A DNA stretch of 64,000 nt from contig NC_088789.1 in assembly GCF_949628265.1 (NCBI RefSeq), positions 35,767,883-35,831,882 of the forward strand, written 5' to 3'. Shown here piece after piece: positions 36,171-46,350 of this stretch. The notes beneath the pieces were generated by a model. The model had not been told where the DNA came from. It saw only the letters and a list, made by a program, of their open reading frames with translations, and searched no databases. The position numbers and the translations under genes were made by a program. The first letter of the stretch is position 1. The number at the start of each line of letters is the position of its first letter. This DNA is from Cloeon dipterum (taxonomy: Eukaryota; Arthropoda; Insecta; Ephemeroptera; Baetidae).

Positions 36171-38049
36171 GAACGCTGCAAAAGGATTTCTAAATTTGCA
36201 GAATGAACAAAAAATCGCACATTTTTTTGTACAATTATATTTTTATTTATAAAATTAATATATGAATGACAGGAAGGCTTATAAAATGAATTCTGGTACA
36301 ATTATTCGGTAAAATTACATGAAACGAAGCTTATCAGTTTTAATTACATTCAAGTATTAGTCCCATAGTCGATTTCAACAATTAATTTAATTTTTACATC
36401 TTTTGGCGAATGCGGTGCCTGTGAAGCGATGAAAAGTATTGTGTTTTGATAAGGTTATTTCTTGTTTTCAGCCGCGGAGACGTCGTTTCGGAGCCATAAT
36501 TCCAGGTGAGTGTTTACCTTTTTTAAATATTCTGTTTTTTACTTACAATCGGCTTCCAACGGGGCTATTTAATTTGATCGAAATGTACTTGGAGCCTCCA
36601 CAGATTTATAATCGTCTTTTTTATTTTGCAATGTGGTTCAACGAGCCAAAATCGTGAAAATTCTGTCAAAAAGCCTAAATAAGAAACTCAGGGCATTCGA
36701 CCTGAGCAAGGAAGGCCGAAGGAGATTTAAAATAAAGTTGTGGAAGAGAGAAGTCGAAAAATGTGCTGCAATTGCGACGACAAATTAGTGGCTGCGGTTT
36801 CTGTCGATTCGCGGGTGGAGACATTGGCGAGGGAAAGGGGCGTGGCCTCGGGTGGCACCACGCCCACCTGCCCCGCCATCCAGTTGTCCTTGCTCAGCCC
36901 TGAAAAAAACTGAATTTCGAACGCCAAGCCAAACCACAAGGGAAAAAGATCAAAATTGCAGCAAAAAAAGTTAATTCTTCCCGCACTTTCCCAACTTTTC
37001 GCCGCCTTTTAAAAATCCGTTAATGAAGACTTAAAATCACATAAGCCCAATAATTTTGATTCGTATCAATAAAAATAAAAATTACGCACATTTTTCGCGC
37101 TCTTCAAAGCCGAGCACGAGTTTTTGTACGAGCCCTCACTTGCCTGGATAAAATTTTGAATTTAAACCTGTTTGAAAATAAGAAAATGGCGACCTCGCCC
37201 AAAAGAATGGAAGTTTCAAGGCGAAGGTACAAATTTGCTGAAAAGGCCAAAGCTTTTTGCGCTACTTTCCCGCTAATTCCCTGCCGAATCGACAAATCGA
37301 GGTCGGTATTTTTCCCGCACCCCGCGAAAAAGCAGTGCTCAGGTGGTGCGACCTGAGGAAGGATGGTGACAGGTGAGGCTGACGAAAAAGCATTAAAATG
37401 CGGCCTGGGATAGGATGTCAGGTCGGGGCACCCTGATAAAGGTCGGTAGGGTGGCCCAGGTAAAAGGTCGATTCCAACACCTGTCCAATCAGGAGGCCAT
37501 CCGACAAACGACCGAATTTTAACTGAAAGAACGGCCGGGCGTTCACGTTGCACATCTCTGCGAGTGGAAAACCGGAAAAACCTCGTAAGTCATTAACATT
37601 TCAAATTGACAGAAACAAGAAGTGGAAAGAATCTATGTTTTGCGAAATGAGTAAAGTCTGTCAAGGAAAAAGTTTGTCATCGACGTAGTAGCAAAGGTGA
37701 CGAGCGGCGGCGGCCAGGGCGTGTCGCTTCAAAGCGCAGGAGCCGCCGCCACGGCAAGCTTTTCCGTCTGCTTCGAAACCACATTGGCGCGGAGGTTTAG
37801 TTTTGAACCTTTTGAAAGTATTCCGTCAAGAGGCCCGAAATAGGGAAATTGAAAATTCTCGCAAGCATTAAATGATCACAAGTTTGATTGCATTTTTGTG
37901 GCCTGCTATGCTAAATTCTATTTCTTTTTAATTTTAAGAAGCCGCATTTGATGATCAAATCCCTGACATAAAATATAATTGGAAATAACGGATATAGGGT
38001 AACGCCAGAATAAAAAACCAGAAAACAAACTTTTTATCAAATAAATGAA

Positions 38050-38055
38050 TTTATT
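38050..38055 (-). terminator. Poly(A) signal AATAAA, copy 3
   Basis: AATAAA on the minus strand 41 bases past the stop codon of copy 3, aligned with the signals of copies 2 and 4. Confidence 0.6.
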
Positions 38056-38095
38056 AATTTTTCCGAGATAATATATGATATTTCATTTCATTAAC

Positions 38096-40938
38096 TCATT
38101 CAAAGTCACTGGTTACCAAATTTCCTCTTATCCTAAACCTTCCACTTCTGCCTGAAATATCTTTTTCACTTAAATGTCTCCAATAAGTATCACGGTGTAA
38201 ATCATTGGCCACGTCCTCTGCCGTGCGGCCTTTGCTGTCCCTGGCTTCCAAGTCCACCCCTGCTTCATACACAAGGAAGTGAAAAGTTTTTGTGCCTGAC
38301 CATCTATAACTGCTGGAAGATAAGCGTTCGAAACTGTTGCTCACCAAAATGTGCAGTGCAGTTTCTTCTTTATTTGTCGTTTGCTTCACTAGTCGAGGGT
38401 TAGTTAAGTGCACGAGTCTGACCACTTCTGAATTGTCGTGCCTGTAAATGAAATCGGCGTAGCTGCAGGCGAAGTGCAAGGCGTTCCATCCGTTGGCGTC
38501 TTTGGCAGCCACGTCGGCGCCTTTCGTGATGAACTCGCGGACGAAATGCAAATTTCCGTGCTGAGCGGCCAAGTGGAGAAGGGTTTTGCCTCGCTCGTCC
38601 GTTTCCGTCAGGTCGCCTCGCAGCAGCCGGAAGTGATCGTAGTAGAAGTGATCTTTAAAGGTCCAATCTTGTCGCTCGCCGCTCGGAATGAAAGAACTCA
38701 GGTCGTCGCCGACTTCTCTCGCCAGCCAGACCAGGAACTCTCCGAATCGGCGGTCCACAGCCAGCTGCAAAGGACTCTTTTTCTCCTTTTCTGTCGGGAT
38801 GTGTTTCAAGGCTGGACTTTTTGAGAGCAGGTACTCAGCTATATCCTTTTTTCTGTAAGAGATGGCATGGTGGAAAGCGTTGAAATCGCCATTGTACTCC
38901 TTCACTGTCTGAAAAATATTTGCCTCAAGCGTCACCTCATCTCGGGCCGATCCGCTAATTTCCTCCTCCACGAAAAGCTTGACAATATCCAGGTGGCCGT
39001 ACTTCACAGCTACGTTCAAAGGATCCCAAATTTCATCGTCACAAAAGGCTTGTTTGGCGCCGTGTTTGAGGAGAATTTTAACGCACTTGAGTCTCCCCTC
39101 TTGGCAAGCAAGGTAAAGGGTGCGTCCATACATAAAACGTTTTAAATTATCTTTGCCGAATCCGTTTTCCAGCAACAATTCGAGAATCTCATCGTTATCA
39201 TTAGCTACCGCTGTGAAACCGGCGCCGGCGTTGGAACTTGATTTTCTGAGCAGCTCGACGAAGTTGGGGAAAGTCTCTTTTAGCTGGTTGAACACGGAGA
39301 TTGCGTTGTAACAGGCGATTTCTGTGAGGACTACATTAATGTATTCTTCCAAGGTTCGTGAATCGATGACGTTCATTTTCAACAGCTCCGTGGCGATTTC
39401 TTCGCTTCTTATCGAATAGACCAGCAATGTAATAGCGTAATTCACGCAAATGGAAGAAGAGTGTTTTATACAACCAAGTTCTCCATCATCATCATCCCAG
39501 GGAAGGGAATATTTTTCCATTTGCTCGTCACAAAAAGTAATGTGTGGCTTCAGCACTTTAAAAATATGCTTGAGGTTTTTCTTGCAAACATGAATCAGAA
39601 ACAGAGCAGACTTGTTTGAATTTTCCTCGGGCACTTTTATTTCCGTGGGGAACTCGATCTCTTCCTCCTTTTCCAAAGTCGAGTAGAAAAGATCGACAAA
39701 CTTTCTGACCTCTTCCATATCCCATTTGCCAATAAATTCAAAATCAAAATTGCCTGACTCTTCCACGTTTTTCAAAAACTGTTGGGCGGCGAGGAATTCT
39801 GCAAATGTCTGGTGGAGGAAAGTGACCCTTTCTTGCTCCACGGTTGCGACTCCATAGTCGTTCATCTTCGCCAAATCTTCTCTCGTCACTCCAGGTCCGA
39901 CAAGCGGCTCGTTTTTCATATAGCGAAACGCGATCAACAGAAGAGGGATCAGTTCTTTGTCAATACTATCGTCTTCCACTTGTTTGCAGCCATATTTCCT
40001 CTCCAAACCCTTTTGTACCTTCTTCCTCACCACTTTGTCGTAAATTTGGAATAAATTTCCTTCGCTGCTGCTCTGAGCAACTAACGACAGGTGCAGCGGG
40101 TTGACCAGAATCGTGTTCTGATTTCCACCAGATTTAACCAGGATATTGTCCCCGTAATATGGATATATAGAGCTTCTTGAAAGGCCTATTTGCTTGACGG
40201 CATGAAGTACTCTTTTGATTTCTTCCTCGTTCATATCGGTCACAGACTGCAGAAACTCGATTTGCTTTGCTTCATCGAATGGCTCTATTTCAACAAGTGT
40301 AGCGTTGCCAACCGTTTTCTCGATCACTTTCGCTTCGTGCGGTCTCGTTGCCACGCAGAGTGGAACTCTTTTTTCTTTCAAAGCCCTCACTATTCCGAGA
40401 GCTTTGTCCCTGCTGTGCGGACAAGTTTCGTCGAAACCGTCCAGGAAGACGACTACTTTTTTCTGAGCAATCCAATTTTTTATGTCTTCAGAGGAATTCC
40501 CTGTGGTTTTTGCTAGAAATTCGACTGCATCCACTCGAGGTTTTGTTAATGTTTTAAAGTTTTTATTTAAGGAGATATTCAAAACTCTCGCGTCTTGATC
40601 CGATTTTCCGATTTGGAAAGCGATTTCTTTGAGAACGGTCGTTTTTCCTGCGCCAGCCACCGAACTCAACAGCCAAACCTGGTTTTCTCGCAACATTTTC
40701 GCCTCTCCGATCAGATCCTCGAAGCAAATCTTTTTCCTGTTGTCTCTAAACTTCAAATCTGGTTTTACGAAAGTCCTCGGCCAGTCGGGAAAATCAAGTA
40801 AGTACTGAAGCGTCGAGTTAAGCAGAGTTAACTCTTTTTTAGTTCCAGTTGAAAGCAGTGGCACTAAAAGCTCTTGCAAACTTCTCCCTTTTTTCAGCTC
40901 ATCTCCTTTAAAGATTCCGATCAATTGCTCCAGTAAGT
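38096..40938 (-). other. Single large NACHT plus ankyrin exon of copy 3
   Basis: One uninterrupted exon of 2843 nt carries residues about 480-1426. It has a leader with LLDFPDWPRTF, Walker A AGAGKTT, Walker B VVVFLDGFDE with the acidic pair typical of NACHT, the sensor-like LCVATRPHEA, the winged-helix region and the NLR-type FLHQTFAEFLAA. A helical spacer follows, then ankyrin repeats such as RTLYLACQEGRLKCVKILL, GKTLLHLAAQHGNLHFVREF and GWNALHFACSY. Copies 2 and 3 are almost identical from Walker A to the sensor, but differ often in the spacer and ankyrin part. That gradient fits a conserved switch joined to a diverging recognition surface. Confidence 0.88.
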
Positions 40939-43347
40939 CTGCGAAATAAACCGTGTTGGATTAACCATTAAGTTAAAAAATGAACGAATTGGGCGCTACC
41001 TTTGTCCTTCAAAATCATGACAAGCCAGCCGCTGTGGTTCGTTGAGGACACCTCAAATTGGCTCTTTGATGAATTGTGCTAAAATCGAACCAAGAATAAA
41101 AAATATTGAACAAAAGAGAACAATGGAGCTCACAGAATCGCATTCCTGCGCCTTTTGGTCAACGATGAAAAAGATTTTCGGCTTTCCGATCAGTTTGTCA
41201 TTTTTCGGGCCGATAAATCCGTGTAAAATGTCGGCAATTGGTTTTTCTTCTCCGTTCACAAGCACGCAAACTTCTTCTTTTTCGCTCACTTGGCCGAAAA
41301 TGCAAGTCAAAACGCAGCCGACGTCATGCTCCATCTCGCGAACTACAAAGTCAAACGTTTGCAAGTGTGCATCTTTTTTGGTTCTTGTAATACTAAACCT
41401 TGATTGAAATAAACGTCCAAAGATTCTTTTTTCCACTTCCAAAGTCTTGTATCAAAATCCAAGTTTTGCCGCAGAGCTTTTTCCATTTCTTCAACTTCTC
41501 TTGTTTGCTGTTCATAAAAGATGAAGGCTCGCCGCCCTCGGATGTTTTGTCCTTCGTCCGACTTCCAAGAGAAAAATTCAGACGTTGACGTGATTGTTGC
41601 TGCTTTTTCCATGCGCGAATCAGTTCTTGAAACAGATGTTGCAGCTATCAATGACCTAGAAACCAATACGTTTCTTATTTAATTTTTCGAGGATACCAAA
41701 ATTACCTTGAGAAGGAAAAGCTTGTGTCTGATGAGAACATTTTGACCTCTGGCGTCTGACCAAGATGAAGGTTTGTTGCGAAGTCCGGTCCGGCGATAGA
41801 CGCTTTGTGCATTTTGTGCTGGACTGACGTGAGGAATAACAACAAAGGCTTATCCTCGTTGATCTGGCTCAAGACATCGCACATGCTGTTCACGAACGAG
41901 GAACCGCGTTCACTTGTGTTAGCCATGGTTGCTGAAAGACGATAACTTATAAATGCTATTTATTTAGTGATTTCCGTGAAATTTTACTCTCGACTGTTGA
42001 ATAAACGATGACTGTGTTGGGCATTTCAGGAGCCGACGTGATTCGGCAAGAGTTTTTGTTTTCGTAGTCCTTGTAATCCTTTTTTCGGTCGAATTTTGCG
42101 TCGTCTAGATTTCCCCTACACGGCTGTGGAATTTTGCTTTGATTAATTGCATTTTTAGTTATGCTACAGCAAACTTACGCCAAAGTTGACAAACTTCAAG
42201 CTTTTCTCGAATCCATGCAGTTTTTTCAGGGAGTTGAAAACGTCTTCTGTCGTGAAGGAAATAAAATCACTGAGTGTCTTGCTCCAGTAATCAGTGTAGA
42301 TGACTCCATTTTCGTTGCCGTGAGAGAGGAAGTACAGCTCGAAAACCGACGGGATTTTGTCTGAATTGAAATTAAAATAATTAAAACCGGATGTGACGAT
42401 TTGTAGATTCGATTATTGCTAACCTTTTGAGGAGAAAAACCGCAAGAGCTTTTCCTGGCTGCCGAGAAGATCGAGCACAATTTCCTTTTTCGGTCTATAA
42501 AGGCTGCGGAAATTACAGTTCCGGTTCTTTCCAAAGGTCGTTTCCAGTTTCTCAACGTCTCGCGCATCACAGTTTCGTAATTTCGTCGTGTTTTGGAAAT
42601 CGTAATGGACGACAAGAACGAACACGCTGCAAAGAAAAGTTGATTTAAACTAAATGGCGTTTAATAGATAAGAAAATTTACTTGTCTGCATTTCCTTTGC
42701 CTGATTCGAACTGAAAGAAACCAAGATTCGCTGGACCTTTTGGATGACCTTGAGCCTCACCTGGAAAATGGGTGATTTGCCGTTAGGTTCAAAATTAGTT
42801 AGGAAAAAATTACCTTGTCTTAAAATCTCCTCCATCTCATCCATAGTTTGATGTTTCTCTATCTTCCTTTTCTGTGAAGTGAATTTTAAATAAATTCCAA
42901 ATGAAATGGCTAATTCATTTTTAAGAACGGCACTTGTAGCAATTTGAAAAGGCCCGGTTAGTCTTTGAATGTGGCCGCTTTTTCTGACTTTTTACACCTG
43001 AATACTTAAAATACTACTCAGTTCAAAATGATTAAACCCTGGCTCGTTCTTTTCGCTCTTGTAAAAACGTTTTTCTAACCTTCATTTTTGTGTGTACACA
43101 TGCTGTCAAACAATGACAATCTTTAATACACACAACAGTCACATCTCATTGTTAGACTATTAAATAATAATATTATCAAGAAAAAGGAAAAATTAAAATG
43201 GATGAGGATTCATGCAGCCACCGAGTCGATGTGACGTGCGTCGTCATCGAGGGAGATGAATTGGTTTCTGTCCCTAATTTTGTGTAGGTCGTTCATTGAA
43301 ACTTACCGTTTTAACGAAAATTAAAATTTCACAGTTACCTTCGCCAT
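38096..43347 (-). CDS. Caspase-pseudocaspase-NACHT-ankyrin receptor, copy 3 (complete)
   Basis: Proposed coding exons are 43339-43347, 42814-42871, 42682-42760, 42424-42626, 42179-42360, 41988-42123, 41706-41931, 41399-41655, 41134-41342, 41000-41078 and 38096-40938. They sum to 4281 nt, giving 1426 residues plus stop with all phases consistent. The N-terminus is short and basic (MAKKRKIEKH, NLS-like). Caspase-like domain about 48-298 with catalytic-type His130 in SHG and Cys179 in PCRG. Pseudocaspase about 330-479 with FGQ at 399-401 and VDQKA at 444-448. NACHT Walker A AGAGKTT at 574-580, Walker B at 641-650, FLHQTFAEFLAA at 853-864, ankyrin repeats from about 1070 to the C-terminus. In known NLRs the NACHT ATPase drives oligomerisation; here the fused caspase would be the effector (inference). 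It has an 11-residue insert after DNILV that copy 1 lacks. Confidence 0.9.
41000..41655 (-). other. Caspase-like domain 2 (pseudocaspase) of copy 3 (exons 8-10)
   Basis: Three exons encode a second, shorter caspase fold. IRGRRAFIFYE is the first strand, and VEEMEKALRQNLDFDTRLWK matches the helix and second strand. DVGCVLTCIFGQVS stands where caspases have the strand ending in SHG. IADILHGFIGPKNDKLIGKPKIFFIVDQKA stands where they have the segment ending in QACRG. SKFEVSSTNHSGWLVMILKD resembles a cut-down p10. Both catalytic positions are replaced (Gln for the His region, Lys/Ala for Cys), so it cannot be a Cys-His protease. By analogy with c-FLIP beside caspase-8 it may dimerise with and regulate domain 1 (inference). 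Confidence 0.75.
41706..42626 (-). other. Caspase-like domain 1 of copy 3 (exons 4-7)
   Basis: Four exons encode a p20/p10 caspase fold. First strand NVFVLVVHYDF, then LRNCDARDVEKL, matching the caspase R-x-G-x-D-x-D-x-x-x-L segment that supplies an S1-pocket Arg. Next come YFLSHGNENG with the catalytic-type His and, across an intron, NFG|PCRGN with the catalytic-type Cys. PNTVIVYSTVE matches the start of p10 (caspases: AYSTVPG), and ERGSSFVNSMCDVL matches the helix after it. Two usual S1-pocket residues are missing: the Gln of QACxG is replaced (Gly-Pro before Cys), and the SWR arginine after YST is absent. The dyad suggests possible protease activity; the altered pocket suggests a non-classical P1 preference or loss of activity. 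Confidence 0.8.
42124..42178 (-). other. 55-nt intron at the catalytic cysteine, copy 3
   Basis: The donor GTAAGT follows codons for Asn-Phe-Gly and the acceptor TTCCACAG precedes the codons for Pro-Cys-Arg-Gly. The same intron is at 3851-3905 in copy 1. Its length is not a multiple of three and it contains stops in the reading frame, so retention would cut the protein before the catalytic Cys. Confidence 0.75.
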
Positions 43348-43865
43348 CTGGATCTGGAGTGAGCCTCTTTCTTTTGATTCGCGGAAGCTTGCAACACGAC
43401 AGCCACTCCAAAATTAAAGCTGCAGCTCAATCTGAAAAAAAAACATTCAAAATAGGAGAATTCGTTGTAGAGATATAGTTTCTTTTTAGCGAAATTCAAC
43501 TCCTTTATTGTCGCCGCCGAAGGCAGCGATTTGCCCGTAGCTACAATCGAAAAAAGGGCTTTTGCTCGCATCTGAAAGGGGAAGTTATGCACGGAGGTTG
43601 ATAGATCGCCATTACCAACCCCGAAAAACGAATCGACCGAATTTGGAAACAAAACCGCGCATATTTTGAGGCTCATTTGGGCTAATCGGGGCCAAAAATT
43701 AAAAATTAAAACAGATTTTACGCAGTTTAACCAGCCCGTGGGGCTGGAAGGGTCACACGGGCTTTAATTGGGTCGATTAAGTATTACCGTTCGATCGGAG
43801 TTTGCTCAATCGGACCCATAGCGCCGGAGCTAATATGTTACTAATAAGGCAAAAATTATTAATTT
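43348..43865. repeat. 5' flank of receptor copy 3 (duplicated)
   Basis: Second copy of the 5075-5590 flank, with a few substitutions. The near identity stops abruptly near 43850, where the two loci diverge into different repeat DNA. Confidence 0.65.
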
Positions 43866-46350
43866 GTGTTAAAGAGGCCTGACGGGGCATTGCTACGCCG
43901 CGTTCAAAGGCATATCTCAGGGGTAGTTGGCCATAGGTCGGGTGGAATTTTTTTCCTTGGTTTCAGGGTATAGGAGAAACTCCGAGCGGATGGTCGAAAA
44001 ATTGAAACTCCTATTAAATCCAAAAATTGCCTTATACATCAAGCTGCTCTCCTCCTATTTTTTTTTATTTTATTTATTAAAACACATTTGGTTTCTCTAA
44101 AAATTGGTGAAGCCGGGGTATGTGCGTCTGGTGCATTATCTTCCGGGGTCTAATAGACGTGTTTTTGGCCGAAATCGCTAGCAAGATTAATAAACCAAAA
44201 AACTAGAATTTTTGCTGATTTTTCGGCACCAATGAAACCCAAATGTTCGGAGCCAAAGTGGCCCAAATCGCCCCCCAGTTGTGAATGACGTCACAAACGG
44301 CACGCGCCCTGTGAGAGGCGAGAGTGCGACAGAGGAGTTAAGTGCTGTGAACCTACGGCCGGCTTGGTTTCGGTGACCTCTGCACCTGAACCTGAACCTT
44401 GGGCCGAGTGCTGGCAGCCCCTCAGATTAGGTTAAATCGAAACAGCGACTCAATTCTAAAAAGAGCAAGGCTTGATTTTAACCGCTTTTAGAGAAAAATA
44501 TTTAATCTTAAATATTAATTTTGATTCGTTGATGTGAGAGTCGCGACGCGCGGGCGGGCACGCGGCAGCGATTGCTCCAATTAACATCACTGCAACCAAC
44601 AAAAAGTCCTACTTGATTATTTCAAGTTGGGCGTGTTTGTGATTAAGGCGGCCGGCGCAAAAACTGAGGAATCTGTCCCTTCGGCGCAAATCTGGCATTT
44701 CTATTTTTTTTTAATTGCGGACTCTGCGAAAACAGCGGATCTTAATATATTGAGTGTTAATAGCTCAAGATGAATCCAATTTTTGAAAGTCTCTTTAATG
44801 CAAGGAGCTCATTGCAAAGCAGGTGGCAAATGAAAAGTTTTTTAGCTCTCGGGATTTTTAAATCAAGTAATTTCGGATCAAAATTATTGCCTGAAATATT
44901 TATACGTGCGATTAATATTTTGCCCTTCGCAGATTTAAATTAATTTCATTAAATTAGGTAAGGTGCTACCGTTTGAAGGGGCTGGAATAAAAAAAAGCAA
45001 AATCTGTTCGCATATTTTGTTCTTTAAAACGAGCCGCGAATAAATTGAATGCTTCCCCCTCTTTCGACTTTCCTGCGGCGACGGCACGGCCGCAGATAAT
45101 GTTTCCAAGGCCAGCGATGCTTCTCTCGGCCGAGCAATTTTGCAAGTTAGACTTTCTCGATATGCAAAGTCTAACTAATCGCGATGCAAATAATTGACAA
45201 TACCAGAAAGGTTTTCAAAATGTAGAAAAGTTTGGTGAAAAATTGAGAATGTGAAATATGTCACCTTTTTGCAAAAAGTTTATCTTCAGTAGTTAAAACA
45301 ATGAGTGGCGGCAGCAATGTATTTTCAAATTATAATTTCTGATTTAAAATTCCTTTAAAATACTGCAACGCTTTTAAAAATCACGCACGGCTTCGGAAAA
45401 CAAATTTTAGCCGAAAGTTTGTTTAAAGTGCAGAAATTGAAAAATCAAACCTTTTGGTGCTTGCCGACTGTGCGTAATTAGAAATAATTCTGACCCGGCA
45501 AATAGTTATGAGTGTTGGAAAACTTACAAAGAGTGCTGATCGAGAGTGCTGCTCGTCCGTCTTTCCTTCCGGTTTTGCTCTCGCGCTCGCGACTCATGTG
45601 CGTCGCTGCCTCCTTTTCTCTCTCGCTCTAACTGAGCGAAGAGTGAGACTTTTCGCCTCTGACTGACAATGGGAGGCTTCGCGTGAGTGTGCGGCAAAGG
45701 GAGCATCCAGCTGCCCTCTCTCGCCGCCTCGTCTCAATAAAAAACTCGACACACAAGCCGCGGTTAATGCCCTCGCAGCCGCACGCTGCTTCTCATATCC
45801 GCAAATTAACTCATCGGCTCAACCTCTGAAGCTGCCTTTTGACTTGGACTACAATTTGACCTTTTTTCAATCCCCATCAGATGCTTTTTTCAATCAATCC
45901 GCGGCGACGATCCTAAAACCTTTTTAAAAGTTCATCTCTTTGTCTGTTTAAACAAACTCTGGTTTTAATTAAAAATAAAAAGCGACCAGATAATAAAACC
46001 AGCAATAAAATGTAATGAGACGATGAGAGCACCGATTCCCGTTTCTCTTTTCTTTTCTTGTTGAAAAGCAGCTCCACGTCCGCCAAATTTGGCTTGAGAG
46101 AAAAAATAATTTGCCTTTCCTCCGCTCGCACGACCTCAGCTCTGGCCGCATTTTTTACAAACTGAAATGCTGATTGTGATCCATCAAATAATTTTCAACT
46201 TGATTGTTTAAAACAAATTAATCTCAGCCGGCAAGAGCAGCGAGAATCGTGCGCAAAGTGTTTTTCCCATTTCCGAGACAGAGCAGTGAATATAAGAATA
46301 TAAATCTAATTTAATTGCGTTTTGGGCCATCAAGCACGTCAGCCGCTCCA
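43865..46350. repeat. Repeat mosaic upstream of copy 3
   Basis: 44165-44270 is an inverted copy of 5757-5865, 44279-44390 a direct copy of 5589-5690, and 44403-44630 a direct copy of 7138-7370. 45590-45750 is a copy of block A. No gene supported. Confidence 0.5.

Larger units (their letters stand above)
31960..38095. repeat. 3'-flank module of receptor copy 3
   Basis: Matches 58203-63604 along its length and 15300-20675 from about 33000 on. Lacks the retrotransposon fragment of module 2. 36960-37350 differs from module 2, so part of the GC-rich segment was replaced or deleted. Ends in the AT-rich tail with the copy 3 poly(A) signal. Confidence 0.75.

Noticed and set aside
37104..37553. 149-codon minus-strand ORF in module 3
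   Set aside because: No counterpart frame in module 2 despite shared DNA, no domain, and GC-rich composition that favours chance frames.
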